Source of the DNA: CAWJAP01 sp963834365
GTDB lineage: Bacteria; Acidobacteriota; Vicinamibacteria; Vicinamibacterales; Vicinamibacteraceae
NCBI GenBank assembly: GCA_963834365.1
Contig: CAWIBS010000030.1
Span: forward strand, 186,001-250,000
DNA: 64,000 bases
Direction of reading: 5' to 3'
The position numbers were made by a program, and so were the translations under genes. How positions within the stretch are numbered: the first letter of the stretch is position 1; every line of letters begins with the position of its first letter. Below are positions 1 to 9,549 of this stretch, one piece after another. Below the pieces are notes generated by a model. That model saw only the letters and a program-made list of their open reading frames with translations, searched no databases and had not been told where the DNA came from.

Positions 1-1
1 C

Positions 2-448
2 GTGGCATCGCCGACCAACCGCCTGACGCTCATCGCCGCGATGCTGCCGCCGCGGGTGGTCTCGACGCACACCGTGTTCTGCCTGCGCACGCGGCTGGAC
101 CTCGATTCGCAGTGGTGTCTTTGCGCGCTGCTGAACAGCTTCGTCGCCAACTACCTGGTCCGCCTCCGCGTCACCTCGCACGTCACGACGGCGATCGTCG
201 CGCGGCTGCCGGCGCCGGTGCTGGATCGAGAATCGAGGCTCGCGATCGAGCTCGCCTCGCTGGCGCGGTCGCTGTCCCGAACCGGCCTGGCGAGCGGTCC
301 GGACTACGCGCGACTGCAGGCGCTGGCCGCACGGGCCTACGAGGTCGACCGGAAGCAGTTCGAGTACGTCCTCTCGACGTTCCCGCTGATCGACGCTCGC
401 GATCGCGATCTGGCGCACGCCGAATTCAATCAGCTGATGGAAATCTGA
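2..448 (+). CDS. C-terminal fragment of an Eco57I/TaqI-like DNA adenine methyltransferase (partial at window edge)
   Basis: The frame is open from the first base, so only the last 148 residues are seen. They resemble the target-recognition end of type IIG/Eco57I-like N6-adenine methylases: TLIAAMLPPRVVSTHTVF, then LCALLNSFVANYLVRLRV, then HVTTAIVARLPAP and a helical tail ending FNQLMEI. In that family this part reads the DNA target, while the catalytic NPPY motif lies upstream and would be outside the window. The stop is followed at once by a hairpin repeat. The family assignment comes from remembered similarity only, so a BREX-type or orphan methylase is equally possible. Confidence 0.6.
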   Translation: MASPTNRLTLIAAMLPPRVVSTHTVFCLRTRLDLDSQWCLCALLNSFVANYLVRLRVTSHVTTAIVARLPAPVLDRESRLAIELASLARSLSRTGLASGPDYARLQALAARAYEVDRKQFEYVLSTFPLIDARDRDLAHAEFNQLMEI

Positions 449-449
449 G

Positions 450-467
450 GCCGGGCTGAAGCCCGGC
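450..467. repeat. REP-like hairpin (GCCGGGCTGAAGCCCGGC)
   Basis: Perfect inverted repeat (GCCGGGCT/AGCCCGGC) directly after the methylase stop. It is one of about twenty related hairpins in the window sharing a GGCTTCAGCC-type core. A mirror copy lies at 546-563; the roughly 80 bases between them hold no gene I can support. Confidence 0.8.
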
Positions 468-545
468 GCCACTCGAGTGCCGCGCCGAATCGGCGCGTCT
501 CCGAACCGCCCGTCAAGAGAGGCGCCGGTTGGTTGCTGCAGTGGC

Positions 546-563
546 GCCGGGCTTCAGCCCGGC
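546..563. repeat. REP-like hairpin overlapping a permease stop codon
   Basis: Perfect inverted repeat GCCGGGCTTCAGCCCGGC. Its last base is also the last base of the minus-strand permease stop (TAG, 563-565), so the element abuts the end of the gene and could act as a transcript 3' end. Confidence 0.8.
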
Positions 564-3054
564 TACTCGTATCGCAGCGCCTCGATGGGATCGATGCGGC
601 TGGCGCGTCGCGCCGGGAACCAGACTGCCGCGAACGCCACCAGTGTCAGCACGAGCGGCACCGCGGTGAAGACCAGCGGATCGCGCGGTTCGACCCCGAA
701 CAGGAAGCCGGCAATCGCCGCGACGAACCTCGTGAGCGCGAACGCCGCGGCCATCCCGACCGCGACGCCGATGACCGCGAGCGGCATGCCCTTCGAGGAC
801 GATCATCCGGCGCACCCGACCGATCTCGGCGCCGAGCGCCAGGCGGATGCCCATCTCCTGCGTGCGCTGCGCCACCGAATAGGCCATCAGCCCGTAGATG
901 CCGATCGCCGCGAGCAGCAGCGCCGAGGCGCCGAACACGCGTCATCAGCCACATGTTGAAGCGCTGCCGCGACGTCGACAGCGAGACGATGTCGTCCATC
1001 GATCTGACGTCGGAGACCGGCAGGCCGGTCGACCTGGCGCAGCTGCTCCTGCACGGCCTCGCTCACCGAGTGCGGCGCCACGCGCGTGCGGACGACCCAC
1101 TTCAGCGTCGAGATGCCGACGTTGAGCGCGTTCACCGCATCGGGCACCTGGGCCTGCGGGATGTACATCCGTGGGCCGCGGATCGCTGTTGAGGCCGCCG
1201 TCGCGCACGTCGCCGACGATGCCGATGATCTGCCGGTCGGGCTCGCCGGCGAACTCGCGCATGACGCGCGTCCGATGGCGAGCCGGTCGTTCAGCGGATC
1301 GCCCTTGGGCCAGAACTGCCGCGCCATCGCCTCGTTGATGATGACGACGGGGGGCGACGTGCCGGTGTCGCGGTCGTTGAAGGCGCGGCCGCGCTTGATC
1401 GGGATCTGAACACGTCGAAGTAGCCGGGCGAGACGGTGAGCCAGCCGCCGCCGCCGTGCGACGGACCGTCGAGCGGGCGGCCGACGATGACGAACCCAGG
1501 CCGTAGCCGCCCTGGAGCGGCAGGCAGCACGCGGCGCTGGCGGTCTCGACGCCGGGCAGCGCGCGCAGACGCTCGACGCCGCTGGCGAACCATCAGCTCG
1601 ACGTCCTCCGACTTCGCGAAGCGATCCCCGGTCAGCGACATCTGCATCGTCAGCACGCTGGACGTGTCGAAGCCGGGCTCGACCGTCGCCAGCGCCACGG
1701 AGGTGCGAATGAGCAGTGCCGATCCGACGAGCAGAATCAGCGCCAGCGCAACCTCGATCACGACCAGCATCGCGCGCGCCTTGTTCTGGCGGAAGCCGGT
1801 GCCCGGAGCGTCCGGCGCTCTCCTTCAGCGTCGTCGTGAGATCGGTGCGCGACCCCTGGAACGCCGGAATCAGGCCGAAGACGATGCCGGTGACCAGCGC
1901 GACGAGCACCGTGAAGCCGAGGACGCGCCGGTCGACGCCGACGAGCGCGCCGTCGCGGCCGACGCGCGGCAGGCCGGCGGTGTTGACGGCGAGCAGCGCC
2001 CGGATGCCGAGCGACGCCGAGGACGAGTCCGAGCACGCCGCCGGCCAGCGAGAGGACGACGCTCTCGGTCAGCAGCTGACGCATGATGCGGCCGCGACCG
2101 GCGCCGAGCGCGGCGCGCACCGCGATCTCGCGGCGCCGGCCGGTGGCGCGCACGAGCAGCAGGTTCGCGACGTTCGCGCACGCGATGAGCAGCACGAAGC
2201 TGACGGCGCCGACGAGCACGAGCAGCGACGAGCGCACGTTGCGGACGATGACGTCGCGCATGCGGCCGACGCTGAAGCCGTTGTTGGGCCCGAGCGCGTC
2301 GCGGATACAGGCGCGCGGTACTCGGCAGCGGAGAGCTGGAGCTGCGCCTGCGCCTGCTCGAGCGTCGACGCCCGGCTTCAGCCGGCCCGCCACCTGGAAG
2401 TAGTGGCCCTGGTCGGTCGTGTTCGGATCGAGCTGGAACGGCGTCCAGAGACTCCGGCGGGTCGCCGAACTCCTCGACGTTGAACGACCCGCGCCGACCA
2501 CGCCGACGACCGTGTAGCGCGTCGCCGCCCGAGCGACAGCGTCCGGCCGACGATGGCCTCGTCGCCGTTGAAGCGACGGGTCCACAGGCTGTGGCTGATC
2601 AGGACGACGCGATTGGCGTTCGGGCAGATCTTCGTCGGCCGTGAACGCGCGGCCCGCGGGCGAGCGGCACGCCGAACAGGCGGAAGTAGTCGGCGGACAC
2701 CTGGATCTGGCGCAGCTGCTCGGGGAACGCTCCGCCGGTGAAGTTGACGACGTTGGAGCGATAGGCCGTGACGTCCTGGACGACGGTCGTCTGCTGGCGC
2801 CAGTGCCGGAACTTCGCGGGCGAGGCGCCCGGGCCCGAGCCGTTGGGCGAGGTGTTCAGGAACAGGACGATCCGGTCGGGATCGGGGAACGGGACCGGCT
2901 TGAGGAGGACCGCGTTCACCACGGAGAAGATCGCGGTGTTGGCGCCGATGCCCAGCGCGAGCGCCGCGACGGCGGCGGCCGTGAAGCTCCGGTTCTGCGC
3001 GAACATCCGGAGCGAGTGCTTCAGGTCCTGCCGGAAGGTCTCGAACCACCGCAT
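563..3054 (-). pseudogene. ADOP/MacB-type ABC transporter permease, multiply frameshifted
   Basis: The N-terminus at 3054 (MRWFETFRQDLKHSLRMFAQ, then ALALGIGANTAIFSVVNAVLL) is typical of acidobacterial duplicated orphan permeases: a first membrane helix, a MacB-like periplasmic domain and two FtsX blocks. Similarity continues to the expected C-terminus (PARRASRIDPIEALRYE at 563) over about 2.49 kb, the normal size of about 800 residues. It does so in several successive frames, for example 3054-2599, 2585-1758, 1909-1300 and 787-563. Each switch looks like a one-base indel. Either the gene is decaying or this stretch has poor consensus quality. No ATPase gene is adjacent, as usual for the family. 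Confidence 0.75.
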
Positions 3055-3189
3055 CTGATCACCTCATCGCCTCTGCCCGGGCCTCGAGCGGCCAGCCGTC
3101 ACACCCGCCCATCTCACCGCAGACGTTTCATTCGACGACGAGTTACGCGGTTTGGTTGTGGGTTGAGACACGCCCGGGAGTGGCGCGGT

Positions 3190-3474
3190 TCATCGCATCG
3201 CGGAGGCGAGCGACCAGGCGAGCACAGCCGCGACGCCGAGTGTCGCGGCAACGGTCACCCAGTCGCGAGCCCTGATATCGGTGACGAGGGTCCCGAGCAG
3301 CCGGACCGCCGGCGTGGCCATCAGCACGAGGAGCCCGATGCCGAGGATGCGGTCACCCACGGATGTGCTCACGGCGAGCCGGACGACCAGGCCAGCCGCC
3401 AGAAGGACCTTGGCCGACACCACCACAAACCGGTCGGTACGCTCGAGGAACGGACGATCTGGCGCCGTGGTCAC
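3190..3474 (-). CDS. DUF1634 family small membrane protein
   Basis: 94 residues with three hydrophobic stretches (VVVSAKVLLAAGLVVRLAV, RILGIGLLVLMATPAVRLL and WVTVAATLGVAAVLAWSLA), the pattern of DUF1634. The start overlaps the stop of the TauE/SafE gene by 4 bases, so the two are probably translationally coupled. DUF1634 genes commonly sit beside TauE/SafE exporters, and an accessory role in the same transporter is inferred. The substrate is unknown. Confidence 0.8.
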   Translation of the reverse strand: MTTAPDRPFLERTDRFVVVSAKVLLAAGLVVRLAVSTSVGDRILGIGLLVLMATPAVRLLGTLVTDIRARDWVTVAATLGVAAVLAWSLASAMR

Positions 3475-4292
3475 AGGAGTCTCGAGAACATCGTGACGGA
3501 CACGGCGATGAGGACCGCAACCAGGAGGAGCTTCAGCTGCCGGAATCCGAGGCGTCCGCCCCAGCGCAGCCCAAGGCGGGCGCCGGCGGCGACGCCGAGC
3601 ACCGCCGCGGCGGCGAGGTGCGGGATGACGTCACCGTGCGCGTAATAGATCGGCGCGCTCGCCAGCGCCGTGACACCGATGAGAAACGCGCTCGTCGCTG
3701 CCGCCACCCGGATGGGCACGCCGCACCAGGCGTTGAGCGCCGGCACCTGCAGGATGCCGCCGCCGAGGCCGAGCAGACCGGAGATGTTGCCGGCCACGAT
3801 CGAGATCCCGAGCGCCAGCGGCACCCGGCGCACGCGATAGACGACCTCGCGCCGGCGACCGGGATCGAAGAACCGGCCGCCGAACCGGTTGGGCTGCGCG
3901 CCGACGTAGTCGAGAACATTGACCTGATCCATCTGCAGCAGCATCACGATGGCAATGGCGGCCATCGTCACGGCGAACACGAGCGTCAGGGTGCGCTCCG
4001 ACAGCTGCTGCGCCGTGATCCCGCCCGCCAGTCCGCCGAGCGACGCGAACACGAGCAGCAGCATGCCCAGCCGCAGGTTGATCAGTCCGCGGCCGATCTG
4101 TCCGGTCGTCACCGCACCCGACGTCGCGATGACCGTCATGAGGCTGATGCCGGCGGCCTTCTGGACGGGGAGGCCGAGGAGGATCGTGAGCAGGGGCACG
4201 AGAAAGACGCCGCCGCCGAGGCCGAGGAGCGCACCGATGCCGCCGGCGGCCACGCCGAGCGTCATGACAATCCCGATGTGGAGGATCTCCAT
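3471..4292 (-). CDS. TauE/SafE family sulfite/anion exporter
   Basis: 273 residues and about eight membrane helices. The N-terminal GVAAGGIGALLGLGGGVFLVP and the mid-protein repeat NISGLLGLGGGILQVPALN are the duplicated glycine-rich motif of TauE/SafE (DUF81) permeases. The family exports sulfite, sulfoacetate or related anions across the inner membrane. The ATG at 4292 gives a normal full-length protein. It is first in a two-gene unit with DUF1634. Substrate specificity cannot be read from the sequence. Confidence 0.88.
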   Translation of the reverse strand: MEILHIGIVMTLGVAAGGIGALLGLGGGVFLVPLLTILLGLPVQKAAGISLMTVIATSGAVTTGQIGRGLINLRLGMLLLVFASLGGLAGGITAQQLSERTLTLVFAVTMAAIAIVMLLQMDQVNVLDYVGAQPNRFGGRFFDPGRRREVVYRVRRVPLALGISIVAGNISGLLGLGGGILQVPALNAWCGVPIRVAAATSAFLIGVTALASAPIYYAHGDVIPHLAAAAVLGVAAGARLGLRWGGRLGFRQLKLLLVAVLIAVSVTMFSRLL

Positions 4293-4301
4293 GTCATTCT
4301 T

Positions 4302-4380
4302 CGGCTACGGGCTACGGGCTACAGGCTACAGGAAGCTCTTGCCTGATCCTGATCCCTGATCTCTGATGCCTGATCCCTGA
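4302..4380. repeat. Intergenic simple repeats: GGGCTAC heptamers then CCTGATC heptamers
   Basis: Two degenerate 7-mer arrays lie back to back, GGCTACGGGCTACAGGCTAC-type and then TGATCCCTGAT-type, and fill the whole gap between the TauE start and the reductase stop. Relatives occur near 25.8, 28.4, 50.6 and 61.7 kb. Confidence 0.85.
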
Positions 4381-5304
4381 TTACGATGGCCTCGACGCGG
4401 CGCGAAGCACGGCGTAGAGACCCCGCATGATTGGTGTCGGTACCCCGCGGGCGCGGCCACGGCGCACGACGGCGCCCTGCAGAGCCTCGACCTCGGTCCG
4501 CTTGCCCTGCTGCAGATCGATCAGCAGCGAGGAACGGGTGGACGGGGGCAGCACGTCGAGATAGTCGATGATCCGCTGGCGGAGGTCGGGAGCCACGTTC
4601 ACGCCTTCGGCGCGCGCGACCGCCTCGACTTCGGCGGCGGTCGCGAGGAACGTCTCGCGGATCACCGGATCACTCCAGATGACGCCCGCCGGGCGCCGGG
4701 CGGCGCCGGTGAATGCCGCGAACGCGGCGAGATAGGCGAGCTTCTCCCACAACGGGACCCGTCCGTCCGCGACGGCCTCGGCCTGCACGTCGGCGCTGGC
4801 CAGCAGATCCCGCAGGCGGGCCACGCGCTCCGAGACCCGATCCCGCGATCGGAACACCTCGCCGAGGATGACGCGCCGGTGCACGCCGGTCTGCTCGATG
4901 AGACCCGGCGCGCCGATCGCCGTCGCGACGTAGGTCGTCCCGCCGATCACGCGCTCGGGCCCTGCCGCAGCCGCGACCTCGTCGATGCTGTCGACGCCGT
5001 TCTGCAGCGTGACCACGAGTGTGTGGTCCCCACACAACGACGGCAAGCGTGGCAGGACCTCCTCGTTGTCGTAGGTCTTCACCGCCAGGATCACGAGGTC
5101 GACCGGACCGACGCGTTCCGGCTCGGCGTGGGCGTCCGCCCGCACGACGAAGTCGCCGAGCGGGCTCCAGACGAGCAGACCGCGCTCGCGAATGGCCTTC
5201 AGGTGCGCGCCCCGGGCGAGAAACGTCACCCGCTGCCCCGCGCGTGCCAGCCGCGCTCCGTAGTAGCCGCCGACCGCGCCGGCGCCGTAGATGGCGATGT
5301 GCAT
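4381..5304 (-). CDS. panE: 2-dehydropantoate 2-reductase (ketopantoate reductase)
   Basis: 307 residues. The N-terminal GAGAVGGYYGARLARAG is the NADPH-binding GxGxxG loop. LQNGVDSID near residue 100 and the catalytic-lysine helix VPLWEKLAYLAAFAAFTGA near 190 fit the ApbA/PanE family, which reduces 2-dehydropantoate to pantoate for CoA synthesis. Paralogues act on other 2-oxoacids, so the exact substrate is less certain than the fold. It is divergent from the amino-acid permease with only 50 bases between the starts, which must carry both promoters. Confidence 0.85.
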   Translation of the reverse strand: MHIAIYGAGAVGGYYGARLARAGQRVTFLARGAHLKAIRERGLLVWSPLGDFVVRADAHAEPERVGPVDLVILAVKTYDNEEVLPRLPSLCGDHTLVVTLQNGVDSIDEVAAAAGPERVIGGTTYVATAIGAPGLIEQTGVHRRVILGEVFRSRDRVSERVARLRDLLASADVQAEAVADGRVPLWEKLAYLAAFAAFTGAARRPAGVIWSDPVIRETFLATAAEVEAVARAEGVNVAPDLRQRIIDYLDVLPPSTRSSLLIDLQQGKRTEVEALQGAVVRRGRARGVPTPIMRGLYAVLRAASRPS

Positions 5305-5354
5305 GGGGAAGCTGGCGCTGATCGCTCTCTGCTAATGTATCGCCACCCATCCTC

Positions 5355-6878
5355 ATGTCGAACCTTCTTCGCGTCAAACCTCTCGATCAACTGATCGGTG
5401 GATCGGCGCACGACGAACCACGGCTGGCGCGCCGGCTGGGACCGGTCCAACTCACGTCGCTCGGCATCGGCGCGATCATCGGCGCCGGGCTGTTCTCGAC
5501 CGTCGGCACCGCGGCCGCGGGCGGCGCCGATCATGTCGGGGCGGGGCCGGCGCTGGTGGTGTCGTTCATCCTGACCGCCATCGCCTGCGGCTTCGCCGCG
5601 CTGTGCTACGCCGAATTCGCCGCCATGGTGCCGGTGTCGGGCTCGGCCTACACCTACGCCTACGCGACGCTCGGCGAGATCGTCGCGTGGATCATCGGCT
5701 GGGATCTCATCATCGAGTACGCCATCGGCAACGTCGCGGTGGCCATTTCCTGGTCCGGCTATTTCCAGCAGCTGCTCACCGGATTGGGACTCGAGATTCC
5801 GGCCTGGCTCGGCACCGACTACCGCACGGCGTTCCAGGCGGCCGCGGCGGTCGCCGACGCACGCGCGGCCGGCACGCTCGCGGAGGTGGCCGCGCACGTC
5901 CAGCGCGCGGCCGACGCCGCCTCCGGCGCGCCGTCCATCGCCGGCATCCCCGTCATCTTCAACCTCCCCGCCTTCCTGATCGTCGCGCTGATCACGGTGG
6001 TGCTCGTGCGCGGAGTCTCGGAGAGCGCCTGGTTCAACACCGCGATGGTGATCCTGAAGCTCGTCATCATCGCGTTCTTCCTCATCGTCGGCGCCATGTA
6101 TGTACAGCCCGCGAACTGGACGCCGTTCGCGCCGAACGGCATGCGCGGGATCACCTCTGCCGCCGCGATCATCTTCTTCGCCTACATCGGCTTCGACGCC
6201 GTGTCCACCGCGGCCGAGGAGACGCGCGATCCCCAGCGCAACATGCCGATCGGGATCATCGCCAGCCTGATCGTGTGCACGATCATCTACATCGCCGTCG
6301 CGCTGGTGCTCACCGGCATGGTGCCGTGGACCCAGCTCGGGACGGCCGAACCGCTGGCGACGGCCTTCTCGTCGCGGGGCATGAACTGGACGGCGGGCAT
6401 CATCTCCCTCGGCGCCGTCTTCGCGACGACCTCCGTCCTCGTGGTGTTCCAGATGGGGCAGCCGAGAATCTTCTTTTCGATGGCCCGCGACGGCTTGTTG
6501 CCGGCGTGGGCGGCCCGGATACACCCGAAGTACCAGACACCACACGTGACGACCATCCTCACGGGCGTCTTCGTCGCCGTCTTCGCCGGTCTGGCCAACA
6601 TCGACGAGATCGTGCAGTTGACGAACATCGGGACGCTCTTCGCCTTCGTCCTGGTCGCCGTGGGCATCCTGGTCCTCAGGCGCACGGACCCGAATCGGGC
6701 GCGTCCGTTCCGCACGCCATGGGTCCCGGTCGTGCCAGTCCTGGCCGTCGCTTTCTGCGGCTACCTGATGCTCCAGCTGCCGTTGGACACATGGATCCGG
6801 TTCGGGGTCTGGCTGGCGATCGGCCTGCTGGTCTACTTCGCCTACGGCATCCGGAACAGCCGGCTCAGTCAGGCGTAG
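5355..6878 (+). CDS. APC superfamily amino-acid permease (cationic amino-acid transporter-like)
   Basis: 507 residues with about 12 predicted membrane helices. LTSLGIGAIIGAGLFSTVG is the conserved first-helix motif of APC transporters, and YAEFAAMVPVSGSAYTYAYA in helix 3 fits the YfnA/CAT branch. A predicted proton-coupled importer of the inner membrane; the substrate is not determinable. The ATG at 5355 lies just downstream of a TAATGTAT stretch that could be a -10 box. Confidence 0.88.
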   Translation: MSNLLRVKPLDQLIGGSAHDEPRLARRLGPVQLTSLGIGAIIGAGLFSTVGTAAAGGADHVGAGPALVVSFILTAIACGFAALCYAEFAAMVPVSGSAYTYAYATLGEIVAWIIGWDLIIEYAIGNVAVAISWSGYFQQLLTGLGLEIPAWLGTDYRTAFQAAAAVADARAAGTLAEVAAHVQRAADAASGAPSIAGIPVIFNLPAFLIVALITVVLVRGVSESAWFNTAMVILKLVIIAFFLIVGAMYVQPANWTPFAPNGMRGITSAAAIIFFAYIGFDAVSTAAEETRDPQRNMPIGIIASLIVCTIIYIAVALVLTGMVPWTQLGTAEPLATAFSSRGMNWTAGIISLGAVFATTSVLVVFQMGQPRIFFSMARDGLLPAWAARIHPKYQTPHVTTILTGVFVAVFAGLANIDEIVQLTNIGTLFAFVLVAVGILVLRRTDPNRARPFRTPWVPVVPVLAVAFCGYLMLQLPLDTWIRFGVWLAIGLLVYFAYGIRNSRLSQA

Positions 6879-6927
6879 GCGCCGGCTCTCCGAGCGCCGC
6901 TGCCGGTGGTAGAATTCCACTCCCGCC

Positions 6928-8343
6928 ATGGCTGCCCGACTCACCGCGTTCCTCGTCGCCGCCATCGTCGGAGTGACGCTGGTGGCCGGGCTCATCGTCG
7001 GCGCCCAACGCGAGGATGATTCCGGCCCGATCGATCTGCTGATCTACAACGGGCGCGTCTACACCGGCGTCGCCGAGACACCGTTTGCCGAAGCGGTGGC
7101 CGTGCGCGGGAACCGGATCTATCGCGTCGGCAGCAACCGTGCGATCAAGCGGCTGCGGCGCCGCGCCACGACGGTGATCGACGCCCACGGCGGATCCGTG
7201 CTCGCGGGCTTCACCGACGCGCAGGCGAGCCTGCCCGTTCGGCGGCCCGAACTGATCGACGCCTCGGGCAGCACGATCGCAACGCCGGCGACCGCCAGCG
7301 GGGAGCCTGAACGGACGCCCTCCGCAGGCGGTCCGGTCCCAGCCACGGCCGTCCGCGAAGCCATCGAAGGCGCGCACCGGCTCGGCCTGACCGCCGTGGG
7401 CGTGACGCTCGAAGGCCCTGAGGCCCTGGAGGACTACGAACGGCTCAGGGAAGGTGAAGGGCTCGCCCTGCGAGTCGTCGCGGACATCCATCTCGTGCCG
7501 CCGGTCGCAGACAACGTCCTCGAACGCATCGACGCGCTGCGGTCGGCGCCCGAGTCGGATCCGATGGTGCGCGTGGACGGCGTCGTGCTCGACGTCAGCC
7601 TGCCACCGGACACGCCCAGGAGCGCGGCACGCCGCGCGAAGACGCCGCCGGCCGCACCGGCGCTGAGCGTCCTCGAGGATCGGCTCGTTCAGGCCCTGGA
7701 CCGTCGCGGGCTGCCGATCGTCCTGCGCGTGGAGGACGAACGCGAACTGACCGCCGCGCTCGACGCGCTCGAGCGGGCGGCCGCCGCCAACCCCACACCG
7801 GCCGCTGGCCGCCGGCACCGGCTCGCGCTCGCACAACCCATGGCTTTCGATGCGGCGCGGATCAAGGCGCTGGGGGCGACGGTCTCACTGCCCCTCCCCG
7901 CGGCATGGCCGGCCGGCGACGCCGACGCCATTGAGCCGCCCGAGGCCGACCGCGTTGCCGAGTTACCGCCGCCGCTTCCCGGTCCGATGGACGGCGTGCG
8001 TCTCGTCATGGTCAGCGAGACGCTGGCCGATCCGCGGCTGGGACTGCAGGCCCTGGTCGCGTCGCAGTCCCCCGTGTCCGCGACCGACACGGCCATCGTC
8101 GATTTCGACGTCCTCCGGGCGGCGCTTCGTGCCCTGACGACGGACGCCTCGGCGGCGCAGGGTGACGCCCGGACACGAGGCACGATTGCGAAGGACATGC
8201 TCGCCGACCTCATCGTCCTTTCGGCGGACCTGTTCTCTCTCGCGCCCGACAAGCTGCTCGACGCCGTCGTCACGCTGACGATCGTGGACGGCAAGGTCGT
8301 CTACGATCGCGAAGCGGACGCTCCCGAACCGACGGATCAATAG
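6928..8343 (+). CDS. Amidohydrolase-like protein lacking the metal ligands
   Basis: 471 residues. An N-terminal membrane anchor or signal (LTAFLVAAIVGVTLVAGLIV) is followed by DLLIYNGRVYTGVAETPFAE and AVAVRGNRIYRVGSN, the small beta-sandwich of amidohydrolase family 3 (YtcJ-like). The C-terminal DMLADLIVLSADLF and TIVDGKVVYDR close the same sandwich. Where the family has GFxDxHxH the protein reads GFTDAQASL, and I see no replacement His pair. The barrel region is also rich in Ala and Pro and shorter than usual. Probably a catalytically dead, membrane-anchored relative. A TGGTAGAAT extended -10-like box lies about 20 bases upstream. Confidence 0.75.
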   Translation: MAARLTAFLVAAIVGVTLVAGLIVGAQREDDSGPIDLLIYNGRVYTGVAETPFAEAVAVRGNRIYRVGSNRAIKRLRRRATTVIDAHGGSVLAGFTDAQASLPVRRPELIDASGSTIATPATASGEPERTPSAGGPVPATAVREAIEGAHRLGLTAVGVTLEGPEALEDYERLREGEGLALRVVADIHLVPPVADNVLERIDALRSAPESDPMVRVDGVVLDVSLPPDTPRSAARRAKTPPAAPALSVLEDRLVQALDRRGLPIVLRVEDERELTAALDALERAAAANPTPAAGRRHRLALAQPMAFDAARIKALGATVSLPLPAAWPAGDADAIEPPEADRVAELPPPLPGPMDGVRLVMVSETLADPRLGLQALVASQSPVSATDTAIVDFDVLRAALRALTTDASAAQGDARTRGTIAKDMLADLIVLSADLFSLAPDKLLDAVVTLTIVDGKVVYDREADAPEPTDQ

Positions 8344-8366
8344 CCCCAGACTGCGGCTGGCGTTAC

Positions 8367-8389
8367 GTAGTGTCCGGCTTCAGCCGGAC
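8367..8389. repeat. REP-like hairpin with GTAG boundary
   Basis: GTAG is followed by the perfect inverted repeat GTCCGGCTTCAGCCGGAC, one of the clearest members of the GTAG-bounded family. A partial AGGCCTAAAGGCCTGCGCCACAT-like unit follows, shared with 17.56 kb. Confidence 0.8.
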
Positions 8390-8487
8390 CTCTCTGTCCT
8401 AAAGGCCTGCGCCACATGCAGCCCCCCGAGGCGCCGGCCGCCCCGGCCCAGGGCCGGCCGAGTAGCGCCGAGGATTGAGGGCTGCCG

Positions 8488-8512
8488 TCGGGCGCCCTGA
8501 GGGGGCGCCCGA
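8488..8512. terminator. Strong hairpin between convergent genes
   Basis: TCGGGCGCCC and GGGCGCCCGA form a perfect 10-bp stem with a 5-base loop. It lies between the convergent amidohydrolase-like and nitrilase genes and could serve both strands. There is no clear U-tract, so terminator function is inferred from position and stem. Confidence 0.55.
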
Positions 8513-8535
8513 CCAGAAGTGATGTTCCGGGGGTT

Positions 8536-9549
8536 TCAACGGGGGAACGTGGTGCGCTTCGCCGCATCGATGCGCGCGAGATTGCGCTCGTAGGACAGCG
8601 GCGAGTCGCGCGACGCATCGGGCTCGGGCGGCGGATAGGCGTGCGTGCGATAGACAGGATAGGCCTCGGTCCGCAGGTGTGACGACATCGCGTGGCCGCG
8701 CCGCGTCTCGCGTTCGTGCCGGAGCGCCGTGATGTCGATCGGCGCGACGACAATCCGCTCGCCGGGACCAGGCGATGCATCGGCCAGCAGCCGCCCGTCG
8801 AAGTCGACGACCTGACTGCCGCCCGGCCACGAATAGGGTGGATAGTGCCGGAGGCTTGCGCCCTGGTTGGCGGCCACCACGTAGGCCACGTTCTCGATCG
8901 CGCGGGCACGATTGATGATCGTCCACCACGCCATCGGCTCGGTCGCCCCCCATGGATCCATGTAGGCCGAGACCCGAACCAGCACCTCGGCGCCGTTGGC
9001 CGTCAACTGACGCATGGCTTCGGGAAACAACCAGTCGTAGCAGATGGCGCAGCCGATGCGGCCGATCGGGGTGTCGGCGACGGGGAACAGCGGGTCGTCG
9101 TAGCCCTCGAGATCGTGCGGGCTCGCGTGGACCTCGTACGGGATCCACGGATTCACCTTGCGGTACTTGCACAGGATGCCGGCCGGTCCGATGAGGCAGG
9201 TCGTGTTGAACACGACGCCCGGCCAGCGGGCATCGGCTTCGAGCATCGTGCCGCTCTGCACGTGCACGTCGTGCTGCCGTGCTTTCGCCGCCAATCGCTC
9301 GGTGTGTTCGTTGGGAATCGGCACGGCGAGCTTCTGCAGCAGTTCGCCCACGGTGGGAAAGATCGGGGCGGCATGCGCGAACTCGGGAAAGACGATGAGG
9401 CGGACCGGCAGGAACGGCGCGCTGCCGGCCACCGCCGCATCGATCATCTGCAGCATGCGGTCGGTGTTCCCCCGCATCTGCGCGCGATCGATCGGGTTCG
9501 CGAAGTCGGTCTGACAGGCAGCGGCGGCGTACCGGATGATGTCGCTCAC
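8536..9549 (-). CDS. Carbon-nitrogen hydrolase (nitrilase superfamily)
   Basis: 337 residues. The Glu-Lys-Cys triad is visible: Glu in VFPEFAHAAP, Lys in CKYRKVNPWIP and Cys in IGCAICYDWLFPEAMRQL. The family hydrolyses amides, nitriles or carbamoyl groups in the cytoplasm. The GTG start at 9549 overlaps the TGA of the upstream TPR-FG-GAP gene (GTGA), making it the last gene of a three-gene coupled operon. A longer open frame runs upstream but only as antisense-like low-complexity sequence, so the GTG start is preferred. The substrate is unknown. Confidence 0.85.
   Translation of the reverse strand: MSDIIRYAAAACQTDFANPIDRAQMRGNTDRMLQMIDAAVAGSAPFLPVRLIVFPEFAHAAPIFPTVGELLQKLAVPIPNEHTERLAAKARQHDVHVQSGTMLEADARWPGVVFNTTCLIGPAGILCKYRKVNPWIPYEVHASPHDLEGYDDPLFPVADTPIGRIGCAICYDWLFPEAMRQLTANGAEVLVRVSAYMDPWGATEPMAWWTIINRARAIENVAYVVAANQGASLRHYPPYSWPGGSQVVDFDGRLLADASPGPGERIVVAPIDITALRHERETRRGHAMSSHLRTEAYPVYRTHAYPPPEPDASRDSPLSYERNLARIDAAKRTTFPR

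Noticed and set aside
5226..6995. 589-codon minus-strand frame opposite the amino-acid permease
   Set aside because: Charged Asp/Arg/His-rich shadow without domains; the plus strand encodes a clear transporter.
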